Assembly (NCBI RefSeq): GCF_002846415.1
Contig: NZ_PJMX01000001.1
Coordinates: 3,658,001-3,722,000 of the forward strand
DNA: 64,000 bases
Direction: 5' to 3'
DNA from: Streptomyces sp. TLI_146
GTDB taxonomy: Bacteria; Actinomycetota; Actinomycetes; Streptomycetales; Streptomycetaceae
Part shown: piece after piece, positions 10,427-19,087 of the stretch
Layout of the letters: every line of letters begins with the position of its first letter
How positions within the stretch are numbered: position 1 is the first letter of the stretch
Translations under genes and position numbers: made by a program
The notes under the pieces: generated by a model
Database searches by the model: none
Told to the model about the DNA's origin: nothing
What the model saw: only the letters and a program-made list of their open reading frames with translations

Positions 10427-10511
10427 AACGTGGAACCTGTCAGTGGGCCTCGGCTTTCCCGTGACCCTCTGGTGCACCATGGATCCGTACCGCCCCACAG
10501 AGGAGAACTCC

Positions 10512-10823
10512 ATGACCTCCGAGACCGAAGCCGCCGTCGCCACGACCGGCTCCTGCTGCTCGCCCGCCGGCTCCTGCCACAGCGACGGCCCGGCCGACGT
10601 CCAGGTCGGCTCCGTCACCACCGTGTACCGGGTCTCCGGCATGACCTGCGGGCACTGCGAGGGCGCCGTGTCCGGTGAGATCGGCGAGATCGCCGGCGTC
10701 GGTTCGGTGAAGGCGGTCGCCGCGACCGGCGAGGTGACCGTCGTCTCGGCCGCGCCGCTGGACGACGAGGCCGTCCGCGCGGCGGTCGACGAGGCCGGCT
10801 TCGAGCTGGTCGGCCGGGCCTGA
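10512..10823 (+). CDS. copZ: Copper chaperone (heavy-metal-associated domain)
   Basis: This 103-residue cytosolic chaperone has an HMA ferredoxin-like domain whose MTCGHC motif binds Cu(I) and hands it to the downstream CopA ATPase. A 35-residue N-terminal extension with CCSPAGSC may be an extra metal-binding patch, not usual in minimal CopZ. ATG 10512 follows AGAGGAG at good spacing; an earlier in-frame ATG is unlikely because it would sit close to the promoter. It is the first gene behind the CsoR box, so copper should induce it. A hairpin separates it from copA. Confidence 0.9.
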   Translation: MTSETEAAVATTGSCCSPAGSCHSDGPADVQVGSVTTVYRVSGMTCGHCEGAVSGEIGEIAGVGSVKAVAATGEVTVVSAAPLDDEAVRAAVDEAGFELVGRA

Positions 10824-10842
10824 ACGGCCCGATCCTCCTCTT

Positions 10843-10882
10843 CCGGGCCGTACGACGAGCGCATCCGCGCCGTACGGCCCGG
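10843..10882 (+). terminator. Attenuator-like hairpin between copZ and copA
   Basis: Perfect 12-base arms CCGGGCCGTACG (10843-10854) and CGTACGGCCCGG (10871-10882) enclose a 16-base loop and are followed at once by TTCCTTTTTC. This is a good intrinsic-terminator shape. It lies 20 bases before the copA ATG and would let most transcripts stop after copZ, giving more chaperone than pump. Confidence 0.7.
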
Positions 10883-10902
10883 TTCCTTTTTCAGGAGCTC
10901 AC

Positions 10903-13251
10903 ATGGAGAGCAACATGGAAAGCAACCTGGTCGAGCTGACCATCGGCGGTATGACGTGCGCCTCGTGCGCGGCCCGCATCGAGAAGAAGCTGAACCGGAT
11001 GGACGGGGTCGAGGCGACGGTCAACTACGCGACCGAGAAGGCGAAGGTCGCCTTCGTCGACGGGGTGGAGGTGGCGGGCCTGGTCGCGACGGTCGTGAAG
11101 ATGGGGTACACGGCGGAGTCACTGACACCGCCGGAGCCCCCGCCGCCTCCTGCGCCCCCGGTGGCCTCAGAGCCCCCGGCGGCTTCGGTGGCCTCGGCGG
11201 CCTCCGTGGCCTCGGCGGCCGAGGAACTGCGGGAGGCGCCCGCAGCCCCCGCCGCCGCGCGGCCCGACGCGGCGGCCGCCGCCGAGAGCCGTGCCGCCCA
11301 GGCACTGGCCGCGCTGCGGCAGCGGCTCCAGGTCTCGGCGCTGCTCGCCGCGCCCGTGGTGCTGCTCGCCATGGTCCCCTCGCTGCAGTTCGACAACTGG
11401 CAGTGGCTGAGCCTCACCCTCGCCGCGCCGGTCGTCGTCTGGGGCGGGCTGCCCTTCCACAAGGCCGCCTGGACCAATCTGAAGCACAGCGCGGCCACTA
11501 TGGACACCCTCGTCTCGGGGGGCACCCTCGCCGCCTTCCTCTGGTCCCTGTGGGCGCTGTTCTTCGGCGACGCGGGAATGTCCGGGATGCGCCACGGCTT
11601 CGACGCCACCGTCGGCCGCGCGGACGGCTCCTCCACCATCTACCTGGAGGTCGCAGCCGGAGTCGTCACCTTCATCCTGCTCGGCCGCTATCTGGAGGCC
11701 CGCTCCAAGCGGAAGGCGGGCACGGCCCTGCGGGCGCTGCTCGAACTCGGCGCCAAGGACGTGGCCGTCCTGCGCGGCGGCCGTGAAGTACGCGTCCCCA
11801 TCGGCGAGTTGCGGGTCGGGGACCGGTTCGTGGTGCGGCCCGGTGAGACGGTCGCGACGGACGGCACGGTCGTGGAGGGCGCGTCCGCCGTGGACACGTC
11901 CATGCTGACCGGCGAGTCCGTCCCCGTGGACGTAAGTACGGGCGACGGCGTCACCGGCGCCACCGTCAACGTGGGCGGCCGACTCGTCGTCGAAGCGACC
12001 CGGGTCGGCGCCGACACCCAGCTGGCCCGGATGGCCCGTCTGGTGGAGGACGCGCAGAACGGCAAGGCCGAGGTCCAGCGCCTCGCCGACCGCATCTCCG
12101 GCGTCTTCGTCCCCATCGTGCTGCTGGTCTCGCTCGGCACGCTGGTCGGCTGGCTGCTCACCACCGACGACATCACCGCGTCCTTCACGGCCGCCGTGGC
12201 GGTCCTGATCATCGCCTGTCCGTGCGCCCTGGGGCTCGCGACCCCGACCGCGCTCATGGTCGGCACCGGGCGCGGTGCCCAGCTCGGCATCCTCATCAAG
12301 GGCCCCGAGGTCCTGGAGAGCACCCGCCGCGTCGACACCGTCGTCCTCGACAAGACGGGCACGGTCACCACGGGTCAGATGACGCTGTACGACGTGTACG
12401 CGGCGGACGGCGCCGACGAGAAGGAAGTCCTCCGGTACGCGGGCGCCCTGGAGCACTCCTCCGAGCACCCCATCGCCCGCGCGATCGCCGACGGCGCCGC
12501 CGAGCGGACCGGGGAGCTGCCCGCGCCCGAGTCCTTCCTGGCCCTGCCCGGGCGCGGGGTGGAGGGCGTGGTCGAGGGGCGCAAGGTCTTCGTGGGCCGG
12601 GGCGTCGAACTGCCCGCCGCGCTGGCGGACGCCAAGCAGGCCGCCGAGGCCGAGGGGCGCACCGCCGTCGTGGTGGCCTGGGACGGGGCCGCCCGGGGCG
12701 TCCTGACCGTCGCCGACGCCGTGAAGGAGACCAGCGCCGAGGCGGTGTCCCTGCTGCGCGGCCTCGGGCTGCGGCCGGTCCTGCTGACCGGGGACAACCG
12801 GGCGGTGGCCGAGTCGGTGGCGGCCAGGGTCGGGATCGCCGCCGAGGACGTGCACGCCGAGGTGCTGCCCGAGGAGAAGGTCGACGTGGTCAAGCGGCTC
12901 CAGGCCGAGGGCCGTTCGGTGGCGATGGTGGGCGACGGCGTCAACGACGCGGCCGCGCTGGCCACCGCCGATCTGGGTCTGGCGATGGGCACGGGTACCG
13001 ACGCGGCGATAGAGGCGTCCGACCTGACCCTCGTACGGGGGGACTTGCGGGTCGCGGCCGACGCCATCCGGCTCTCCCGGCGCACCCTGTCGACCATCAA
13101 GGGCAACCTTTTCTGGGCCTTCGGCTACAACGTGGCCGCGGTTCCGCTCGCCGCGGCGGGCCTGCTGAACCCTATGATCGCGGGCGCGGCTATGGCGTTC
13201 TCCTCGGTCTTCGTGGTAACCAACAGCCTACGGTTGCGCTCCTTCACCTGA
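10903..13251 (+). CDS. copA: Copper-exporting P1B-type ATPase
   Basis: This 782-residue membrane pump exports Cu(I). It has one N-terminal HMA domain (MTCASC at 17-22), an Ala/Pro-rich linker of repeated ASVASAA units (about 75-125), eight predicted membrane helices, and the transport motif IIACPCALGL with Cys439-Pro-Cys441. The phosphorylation site is DKTGT with Asp483; SEHPIARAI contains the HP nucleotide-binding motif, and VGDGVNDAAAL is the hinge. The start follows CAGGAG. A second in-frame ATG lies 12 bases later. It is expressed behind copZ from the CsoR-controlled promoter, modulated by the hairpin between them. All catalytic motifs are intact. Confidence 0.96.
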   Translation: MESNMESNLVELTIGGMTCASCAARIEKKLNRMDGVEATVNYATEKAKVAFVDGVEVAGLVATVVKMGYTAESLTPPEPPPPPAPPVASEPPAASVASAASVASAAEELREAPAAPAAARPDAAAAAESRAAQALAALRQRLQVSALLAAPVVLLAMVPSLQFDNWQWLSLTLAAPVVVWGGLPFHKAAWTNLKHSAATMDTLVSGGTLAAFLWSLWALFFGDAGMSGMRHGFDATVGRADGSSTIYLEVAAGVVTFILLGRYLEARSKRKAGTALRALLELGAKDVAVLRGGREVRVPIGELRVGDRFVVRPGETVATDGTVVEGASAVDTSMLTGESVPVDVSTGDGVTGATVNVGGRLVVEATRVGADTQLARMARLVEDAQNGKAEVQRLADRISGVFVPIVLLVSLGTLVGWLLTTDDITASFTAAVAVLIIACPCALGLATPTALMVGTGRGAQLGILIKGPEVLESTRRVDTVVLDKTGTVTTGQMTLYDVYAADGADEKEVLRYAGALEHSSEHPIARAIADGAAERTGELPAPESFLALPGRGVEGVVEGRKVFVGRGVELPAALADAKQAAEAEGRTAVVVAWDGAARGVLTVADAVKETSAEAVSLLRGLGLRPVLLTGDNRAVAESVAARVGIAAEDVHAEVLPEEKVDVVKRLQAEGRSVAMVGDGVNDAAALATADLGLAMGTGTDAAIEASDLTLVRGDLRVAADAIRLSRRTLSTIKGNLFWAFGYNVAAVPLAAAGLLNPMIAGAAMAFSSVFVVTNSLRLRSFT

Positions 13252-13332
13252 TCTCCACAAAGAGAGCTAGATCACAGAGATTATGAGGTAACCATCGGAC
13301 CGGTTCGGGAGTCTAAGTGGGCGATGCCGAGG

Positions 13333-13371
13333 ATGTCTTGGGGGACGTCCATGGAATGTCTTGGGGGACGT
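13333..13371 (+). repeat. Direct repeat, 16-bp identical core
   Basis: ATGTCTTGGGGGACGT occurs at 13333-13348 and again at 13356-13371, a 23-base period, so both copies lie on nearly the same DNA face after two turns. I do not recognise the motif. It could be a pair of regulator sites or the remains of a small duplication. Confidence 0.8.
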
Positions 13372-13501
13372 TCCAGGCAGCGCGTTGGCCGGGGCACGTA
13401 CAACGGGGAGCTTTGAGCGGCCCACCCGTTACGTACGTACCCCGGCAGACCGCCGGACTCCCGGCCGGATCCCGTGGGGGGAATCCGCACCGGGTATAGG
13501 G

Positions 13502-13550
13502 GAAGCGCCCCGCCCGCCAACCCGTGGGGGATTGGTGGGCGGGGCGCTTC
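13502..13550. terminator. Bidirectional terminator between copA and gltA
   Basis: Nineteen-base arms (13502-13520 and 13532-13550) pair with one mismatch. The left arm starts GAAGCGCCCCGCCC and the right ends GGGCGGGGCGCTTC, with an 11-base loop. It lies between converging genes and can stop transcription from both sides. Confidence 0.8.
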
Positions 13551-13580
13551 TGTATGTGTTCGGGGGCGCTACGCGCCCCT

Positions 13581-13653
13581 TCAGGGGCGCGGGGCTGTGA
13601 CATGTGCGGCCTGCCGCGTGGGCGCGACCAGCCACAGCCGGTCCGCAGTCGAA
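13581..13653 (-). repeat. Dispersed intergenic element, variant B
   Basis: The copy runs from GGGGCGCGGGGCTGTGACAT through GGGCGCGACCAGCCACAG to GGTCCGCAGTCGAA. It shares the flanks of the common element but has a CTGTGACATGTGCGGC insert in the centre. A near-identical copy is at 36185-36260. It lies 20 bases past the gltA stop. Confidence 0.85.
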
Positions 13654-13673
13654 TCACCAGCCCCAGCGAAGCG

Positions 13674-14972
13674 TTATCGCGCCTCGACCGGGACGAAGTC
13701 GCGCAGGACCTCGCCCGTGTAGATCTGGCGCGGGCGGCCGATGCGCGAACCCGGCTCCTTGATCATCTCGTGCCACTGGGCGATCCAGCCCGGGAGGCGG
13801 CCGAGGGCGAACAGGACCGTGAACATCTCGGTCGGGAAGCCCATCGCGCGGTAGATCAGACCCGTGTAGAAGTCCACGTTCGGGTACAGGTTGCGCGAGA
13901 CGAAGTAGTCGTCGGAGAGCGCGTGCTCCTCCAGCTTCAGCGCGATGTCGAGCAGCTCGTCGGACTTGCCGAGGGCCGACAGGACGTCGTGCGCGGCAGC
14001 CTTGATGATCTTCGCGCGCGGGTCGAAGCTCTTGTAGACCCGGTGGCCGAAGCCCATCAGACGGACGCCGTCCTCCTTGTTCTTCACCTTGCGGATGAAG
14101 GAGTCGACGTCGCCGCCGTTGGCCTGGATGCCTTCCAGCATCTCCAGGACCGACTGGTTGGCGCCACCGTGCAGGGGGCCCCACAGCGCCGAGATGCCCG
14201 CCGAGATCGAGGCGAACATGTTGGCCTGCGACGAGCCGACCAGGCGGACCGTGGAGGTCGAGCAGTTCTGCTCGTGGTCCGCGTGCAGGATCAGCAGCTT
14301 GTCGAGCGCCGAGACGACGACCGGGTCCAGCTCGTACTCCTGCGCCGGGACCGAGAAGGTCATCCGCAGGAAGTTCTCGACGTAGCCGAGGTCGTTGCGC
14401 GGGTAGACGAACGGGTGGCCGATCGACTTCTTGTACGCGTACGCCGCGATCGTCGGAAGCTTGGCGAGCAGGCGGATCGTCGAGAGGTGGCGCTGCTTCT
14501 CGTCGAACGGGTTGTGGCTGTCCTGGTAGAACGTGGACAGCGCCGAGACGACCGAGGAGAGCATCGCCATCGGGTGGGCGTCCCGCGGGAAGCCGTCGAA
14601 GAAGCGCTTGACGTCCTCGTGCAGCAGCGTGTGCTGGGTGATCTCGCTCTTGAACGTCGACTGCTGGTCGACCGTCGGCAGCTCACCGTTGATGAGCAGG
14701 TACGCGACCTCCAGGAAGGTCGAGCGCTCGGCCAGCTGCTCGATCGGGTAGCCGCGGTAGCGCAGGATGCCCTGCTCGCCGTCGAGGTACGTGATCGCGG
14801 ATTTATAGGCGGCAGTGTTGCCGTATCCGCTGTCCAGGGTCACGAGACCGGTCTGGGCCCGGAGCTTCCCGATGTCGAAGCCCTTGTCGCCGACGGTGCT
14901 GTCGATCACCGGGTAGGTGTACTCGCCATCGCCGAACCGCAGTACTACAGCGTTGTTAGCGTTCTCGCTCAC
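13674..14972 (-). CDS. gltA: Citrate synthase
   Basis: This 432-residue type II citrate synthase condenses acetyl-CoA with oxaloacetate at the entry of the TCA cycle. Catalytic and substrate residues lie in LHADHEQNCSTSTVRLVGSS (read as LHADHEQNCS and TSTVRLVGSS), LHGGANQSVLEML and MGFGHRVYKSFDPRA. The N-terminus SENANNAVVLRFGDGEY is typical of actinobacterial GltA. The GTG at 14972 is chosen because AGGGA lies six bases upstream and homologues start here; an upstream in-frame extension is arginine-rich and unlikely. A terminator follows. The 180-base upstream gap holds GGCACT-c-AGTGCC (15083-15095) near TTGACG, a possible promoter or operator. Confidence 0.95.
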   Translation of the reverse strand: MSENANNAVVLRFGDGEYTYPVIDSTVGDKGFDIGKLRAQTGLVTLDSGYGNTAAYKSAITYLDGEQGILRYRGYPIEQLAERSTFLEVAYLLINGELPTVDQQSTFKSEITQHTLLHEDVKRFFDGFPRDAHPMAMLSSVVSALSTFYQDSHNPFDEKQRHLSTIRLLAKLPTIAAYAYKKSIGHPFVYPRNDLGYVENFLRMTFSVPAQEYELDPVVVSALDKLLILHADHEQNCSTSTVRLVGSSQANMFASISAGISALWGPLHGGANQSVLEMLEGIQANGGDVDSFIRKVKNKEDGVRLMGFGHRVYKSFDPRAKIIKAAAHDVLSALGKSDELLDIALKLEEHALSDDYFVSRNLYPNVDFYTGLIYRAMGFPTEMFTVLFALGRLPGWIAQWHEMIKEPGSRIGRPRQIYTGEVLRDFVPVEAR

Positions 14973-15151
14973 GTCATCCCTCACCGACGTAGTGCCTCTT
15001 CTTCGAGGTGCCCTGACTGTCTCTACCATCCCCCATTTGGCTCAGCAGAGTGCACTCGGGGTCGCCCATTGGGCTTATTAGCGGCACTCAGTGCCGTCAA
15101 CCTGCTCATCCTGCCCCCTTCGCCCCGGTTCTGGAAGCCCTGGGTGATGTT

Positions 15152-17368
15152 TCACACCAAGACGCCCCCTGACAGCCGATGAGCGAGTGCGGTAAAGCGT
15201 CTGCCTGCGGAAACCGTACGCACTGCCTGGCCGATCGCCTTGCGGGACCCCACCAGTACGACGAGTTTTCTGGCGCGCGTGACCGCCGTGTAGAGCAGGT
15301 TCCGCTGGAGCATCATCCAGGCGCCGGTGGTGACCGGGATCACCACCGCCGGGTATTCACTGCCCTGCGAGCGGTGGATCGTCACCGCGTACGCATGGGC
15401 CAGCTCGTCCAGTTCGTCGAAGTCGTACGGCACTTCCTCGTCCTCGTCCGTCAGCACCGTCAGGCGCTGTTCGTCCGGGTCGAGCGCGGTCACCACGCCG
15501 ACGGTGCCGTTGAAGACACCGTTCTTGCCCTTCTCGTAATTGTTCCGGATCTGGGTGACCTTGTCGCCCACCCGGAACACCCTTCCGCCGAACCGCTTCT
15601 CCGGCAGGTCGGGGCGGCCCGGGGTGATGGCCTGCTGGAGGAGGCCGTTGAGGTTGCCGGCGCCCGCCGGGCCGCGGTGCATCGGGGCGAGCACCTGGAT
15701 GTCGCGCCGGGGGTCGAGGCCGAACTTCGCCGGGATGCGCCGCGCCGCCACGTCCACGGTGAGCCGCCCGGCGTCCTCGGTCTCCTCCTCCACGAAGTGG
15801 AAGAAGTCGCTGAGGCCCTGGGTGAGCGGTGGGACGCCGGAGTTGATGCGGTGGGCGTTGGTGACCACGCCGGACTGCTGGGCCTGGCGGAAGATCCTGG
15901 TGAGGCGGACCCTCGGCACCGGGCCCCCCTCGGCGAGCAGATCGCGCAGCACCTCGCCGGCGCCGACCGAGGGCAGCTGGTCCACGTCGCCGACCATCAG
16001 CAGGTGAGCGCCGGGGGCGACCGCCTTCACCAGTTTGTTGGCGAGCAGCAGGTCGAGCATCGAGGCCTCGTCGACCACCACCAGGTCGGCGTCGAGCGGG
16101 CGGTCCTTGTCGTACGCCGCGTCGCCTCCCGGCTTCAGCTCCAGGAGCCGGTGGACGGTGGACGCCTCGGCGCCGGTGAGCTCGGCCAGGCGCTTGGCGG
16201 CCCGGCCGGTGGGCGCGGCGAGCACCACCTTGGCCTTCTTGGCCCGGGCGAGCTCGACGACGGAGCGCACGGTGAAGGACTTGCCGCAGCCGGGGCCGCC
16301 GGTGAGCACCGCGACCTTGCTGGTCAGGGCGAGCCGCACGGCTTCCTGCTGCTCGGGGGCGAGCTCGGCGCCGGTGCGGGTGGCGAGCCAGGACAGGGCC
16401 CGGTCCCAGTCCACGTCCTGGAAGCCCGGCATCCGGTCCTCGCCGGTGCGCAGCAGCCGGACGACCTGGGCGGCGAGGGAGATCTCGGCGCGGTGGAAGG
16501 GGACCAGATAGACGGCGGTGACCCGCTCGGCCCCGCCCTGCGGCCCCGGGACCGGCTCGCGGACGACCCCCTCCTCGGCGACCAGCTCGCCCAGGCAGTC
16601 GATCACCAGGCCGGTGTCGACCTGGAGGAGCTTCACCGAGTCCGCGATGAGCTGCTCCTCGGGCAGGAAGCAGTGGCCCTGGTCGGTGGACTGCGACAGG
16701 GCGTACTGAAGTCCCGCCTTCACCCGCTCCGGGCTGTCGTGCGGGATGCCGACGGCCTGGGCGATGCGGTCGGCGGTGAGGAAGCCGATGCCCCAGACGT
16801 CGGCGGCCAGCCGGTAGGGCTGGTTCTTCACCACGGAGATCGAGGCGTCCTCGTACTTCTTGTAGATGCGCACGGCGATCGAGGTGGAGACGCCCACTCC
16901 CTGGAGGAAGACCATCACTTCCTTGATGGCCTTCTGCTCCTCCCAGGCGGCTCCGATGAGCTTGGTGCGCTTGGGGCCCAGGCCCGGCACCTCCACGAGG
17001 CGCTTGGGCTGCTGCTCGATGATGTCGAGCGTGTCCGTGCCGAAGTGCTCCACGATGCGGTCGGCGATGCGCGGGCCGATGCCCTTGATGAGGCCCGAGC
17101 CGAGGTAGCGCCGGATGCCCTGGATGGTGGCGGGCAGGATCGTCGTGTAGTTCTCCACGGTGAACTGCTTGCCGTACTGCGGGTGGGAGCCCCAGCGGCC
17201 CTCCATCCGCAGCGACTCGCCCGGCTGCGCGCCGAGCAGCGAGCCGACCACCGTGAGGAGATCGCCGCCGCCGCGCCCGGTGTCGACGCGGGCGACCGTG
17301 TAGCCGTTCTCCTCGTTGGCGTAGGTGATCCGCTCCAGGACCCCTTCGAGCACCGCGAGATTGGACAT
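15152..17368 (-). CDS. RecD2-type ATP-dependent 5'-3' DNA helicase
   Basis: This 738-residue SF1B helicase belongs to the RecD2 family, which works without RecBC. The N-terminal OB-like region (VLERITYANEENGYTVARV) and helix-hairpin-helix repeats (GSGLIKGIGPRIADRI, VPGLGPKRTKLIG) are characteristic. The helicase core has Walker A TGGPGCGKSFTV near residue 353, VVVDEASMLD as motif II, and VTIHRSQGSEYPAVV near the C-terminus. It probably acts in replication-associated repair or end processing. It begins 291 bases from the divergent DUF937 gene. Length and motifs are standard and nothing is missing. Confidence 0.9.
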   Translation of the reverse strand: MSNLAVLEGVLERITYANEENGYTVARVDTGRGGGDLLTVVGSLLGAQPGESLRMEGRWGSHPQYGKQFTVENYTTILPATIQGIRRYLGSGLIKGIGPRIADRIVEHFGTDTLDIIEQQPKRLVEVPGLGPKRTKLIGAAWEEQKAIKEVMVFLQGVGVSTSIAVRIYKKYEDASISVVKNQPYRLAADVWGIGFLTADRIAQAVGIPHDSPERVKAGLQYALSQSTDQGHCFLPEEQLIADSVKLLQVDTGLVIDCLGELVAEEGVVREPVPGPQGGAERVTAVYLVPFHRAEISLAAQVVRLLRTGEDRMPGFQDVDWDRALSWLATRTGAELAPEQQEAVRLALTSKVAVLTGGPGCGKSFTVRSVVELARAKKAKVVLAAPTGRAAKRLAELTGAEASTVHRLLELKPGGDAAYDKDRPLDADLVVVDEASMLDLLLANKLVKAVAPGAHLLMVGDVDQLPSVGAGEVLRDLLAEGGPVPRVRLTRIFRQAQQSGVVTNAHRINSGVPPLTQGLSDFFHFVEEETEDAGRLTVDVAARRIPAKFGLDPRRDIQVLAPMHRGPAGAGNLNGLLQQAITPGRPDLPEKRFGGRVFRVGDKVTQIRNNYEKGKNGVFNGTVGVVTALDPDEQRLTVLTDEDEEVPYDFDELDELAHAYAVTIHRSQGSEYPAVVIPVTTGAWMMLQRNLLYTAVTRARKLVVLVGSRKAIGQAVRTVSAGRRFTALAHRLSGGVLV

Positions 17369-17451
17369 GATCCGACGCTACCCGGGGGCTCGGACACCGC
17401 GGGGTGCCTGTGGACAACTTTCCGGCCGGCGACGGCCGGGGGGAATTCAAG

Positions 17452-17478
17452 GGGGCCCGGTCCGTATGACCGGGCCCC
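17452..17478. promoter_or_regulatory. Inverted repeat upstream of recD2-like gene
   Basis: Eleven-base perfect arms GGGGCCCGGTC and GACCGGGCCCC surround a CGTAT loop in the divergent region between the helicase and DUF937 genes. Because neither gene ends here, it is more likely an operator or leader hairpin than a terminator. No ligand can be inferred. Confidence 0.5.
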
Positions 17479-17658
17479 TCGATTCCCTCCCCTGTCCCTC
17501 CCCAATCGACGTCCCCCTGGATCCCCCCGGATCCCTCCCCTGGAACGCCGACGCAAAGTAAGACACCCGTCACCCCACAAGGGTTGCACGACTGCGGGCA
17601 GTAATTTTTCCGGAATCTCGACGTGCCGACAAAGGGGGGTGGTCGTAGCGTTTCGCCC

Positions 17659-18069
17659 ATGAGTGACGATTCCAGCTTTGAACGGGATGTACTGAACGAG
17701 CTGGGGGACGACGGGCTGCGCGAGCTCGCCCAGCAGCTCGGTACGGATCCGGCCGGTGCCCAGCAGGTCGTCGAGTCGGCGGCCTCCGGCCTTGCGGACG
17801 AGCTGCCCCCGGACGCGGTGGCGTCGGAGGCGGCGGCGCCGCCCCAGGACCCGCCGCTGGAGGGCGTGGCCACGCTCGGCGGCCTCGGGGCGGTCGGCGG
17901 CGGTCTGATGGCCGGGGTCCTGGCGAAGGCGACGAAGCCGGTGGCCACGGCGGTCGCGAAGAAGACGGGCCTGCCGGTCGCGACCGTCACACGGGGGCTC
18001 GAACTGCTGGTGCCGGTGGTGCTGGCGGTGCTGAGCAAGAGGGCGGCGGGCGGCAAGGGGCCCAAGTAG
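17659..18069 (+). CDS. DUF937 family protein
   Basis: This 136-residue protein matches the DUF937 (YidB-like) pattern: an N-terminal acidic helical bundle (SFERDVLNELGDDGLRELAQ, LGTDPAGAQQVVESAASGL) and a C-terminal half with Gly-rich and hydrophobic helices (GGLGAVGGGLMAGVLAKA, LELLVPVVLAVLSKRA). There is no signal peptide. Its role is unknown in any organism as far as I know. The ATG at 17659 is the first codon giving the family N-terminus. It stands alone, divergent from the helicase and convergent with the SDR gene. Confidence 0.75.
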   Translation: MSDDSSFERDVLNELGDDGLRELAQQLGTDPAGAQQVVESAASGLADELPPDAVASEAAAPPQDPPLEGVATLGGLGAVGGGLMAGVLAKATKPVATAVAKKTGLPVATVTRGLELLVPVVLAVLSKRAAGGKGPK

Positions 18070-18138
18070 CCAGCCCGGCCCGAGCCCCGCCCGCCCCGAG
18101 CCCCCTCCGGGGGCCTCACACCGCTGCCTCGCGCCGCC

Positions 18139-18945
18139 TCACACCGCCTTCAAGTACCCCCCGTCCACCACGAAGTCCGCCCCCGTCGTGCTGCCCGACC
18201 TCGGGGACACCAGGAGGGCCACCGCGTCCGCTATCTCCTCGGGGGTCACCAGGCGGCCGGTGGAGACGTTCATCATCTGGGGGGCCAGGGTGTCCATCAC
18301 CGTGTCGCGGTCCGAGCCCGCCATCGCCGCGATGATGTCCGCCGCGCCGCCCTCCTCGGTCCACCACGCCGTCCGTACCGCCCCCGGCGACACCGTGTTG
18401 AAGCGGACGCCCTGCGGGGCGTACTCCTCCGACAGGACCTTCGTGAGGTTGGTCAGGGCCGCCTTCGCCGCGCCGTACTCGGCGTTGCCGACGGCGGGCT
18501 GACGCGCGAGGCCCGTCGAGACGCTGACGACGGCGCCGCCGCCGTCGGCCAGCAGGTGCGGCAGGGCCGCGCGGACCGCCCGTACCGCCGAGAACAGGTT
18601 GAACTCGAACATCGCGGGCCAGTCCGCGTCCGAGGCGTCCAGGAACGACGTGCGCGGCAGGGACACGCCGGGCGGCGGGCCGCCCGCGTTGTTGACCAGA
18701 ATGTCCAGACCGCCGAACTCCTCGACGGCACGGGCCACCACGCGCGCGGGGGCCGCGGGGTCCATGAGGTCGGCCGCCACGTGGACGAGCTCGGGGCGGG
18801 CCAGCTTCTCCAGCTCCGGGCTGGTGCGGCGGGACACCGCGACCACGCGCGCGCCCTCGTCCAGCAGGGTGCGGACCACCGCGAGCCCGATGCCCTTCGA
18901 GGCGCCGGTGACGAGCGCGGAACGGCCGGAAAGGTGCAGGTCCAT
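18139..18945 (-). CDS. Short-chain dehydrogenase/reductase
   Basis: This 268-residue classical SDR has the cofactor motif VTGASKGIGLAV (residues 12-23), NNAGG, and the catalytic YGAAKAAL (Tyr-x-x-x-Lys). The Arg-rich sequence after the first strand (AVSRRTSPELEKL) suggests NADP(H). ATG 18945 follows GAGGAGAC. It is downstream of the LacI-type regulator on the same strand (142-base gap) and near the sugar-oxidation genes on the other strand, so it could be a polyol or sugar dehydrogenase of the same cassette. The substrate cannot be read. Confidence 0.85.
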   Translation of the reverse strand: MDLHLSGRSALVTGASKGIGLAVVRTLLDEGARVVAVSRRTSPELEKLARPELVHVAADLMDPAAPARVVARAVEEFGGLDILVNNAGGPPPGVSLPRTSFLDASDADWPAMFEFNLFSAVRAVRAALPHLLADGGGAVVSVSTGLARQPAVGNAEYGAAKAALTNLTKVLSEEYAPQGVRFNTVSPGAVRTAWWTEEGGAADIIAAMAGSDRDTVMDTLAPQMMNVSTGRLVTPEEIADAVALLVSPRSGSTTGADFVVDGGYLKAV

Positions 18946-19087
18946 GGGGATGTCTCCTCGGGATGCGGCCCTCGCCCCGGACGGGCGAACCGGAGGCCGT
19001 GCACACGATCCTGGTGCGCCGGGCCCCCGCCCGCTGGCGGGAATCCGTCACCGAGCTGCACCCCGCCGAAGACCCCGGACACTGCCT

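Larger units (their letters stand above)
13252..13673. other. Gene-free gap between copA and gltA
   Basis: This 422-base convergent gap contains a direct repeat (13333-13371), a strong bidirectional hairpin (13502-13550) and a variant copy of the dispersed intergenic element (13581-13653). Short open frames of 60-80 codons exist on the plus strand, but none has a ribosome site and recognisable content together. Confidence 0.5.

Noticed and set aside
13317..13600. Two short plus-strand frames (60-80 codons) in the copA-gltA gap
   Set aside because: Neither has a convincing ribosome site or any conserved feature; one runs into the terminator stem and the other reads fully through it.
15075..15100. 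Promoter for gltA with TTGACG and TAATAA on the minus strand
   Set aside because: The spacing is only 14 bases, too short for a normal housekeeping promoter, so it is mentioned only as context.
18963..19087. Possible small gene between LacI and the SDR gene
   Set aside because: Open only because of base composition; no ribosome site and it runs antisense into the LacI gene end.
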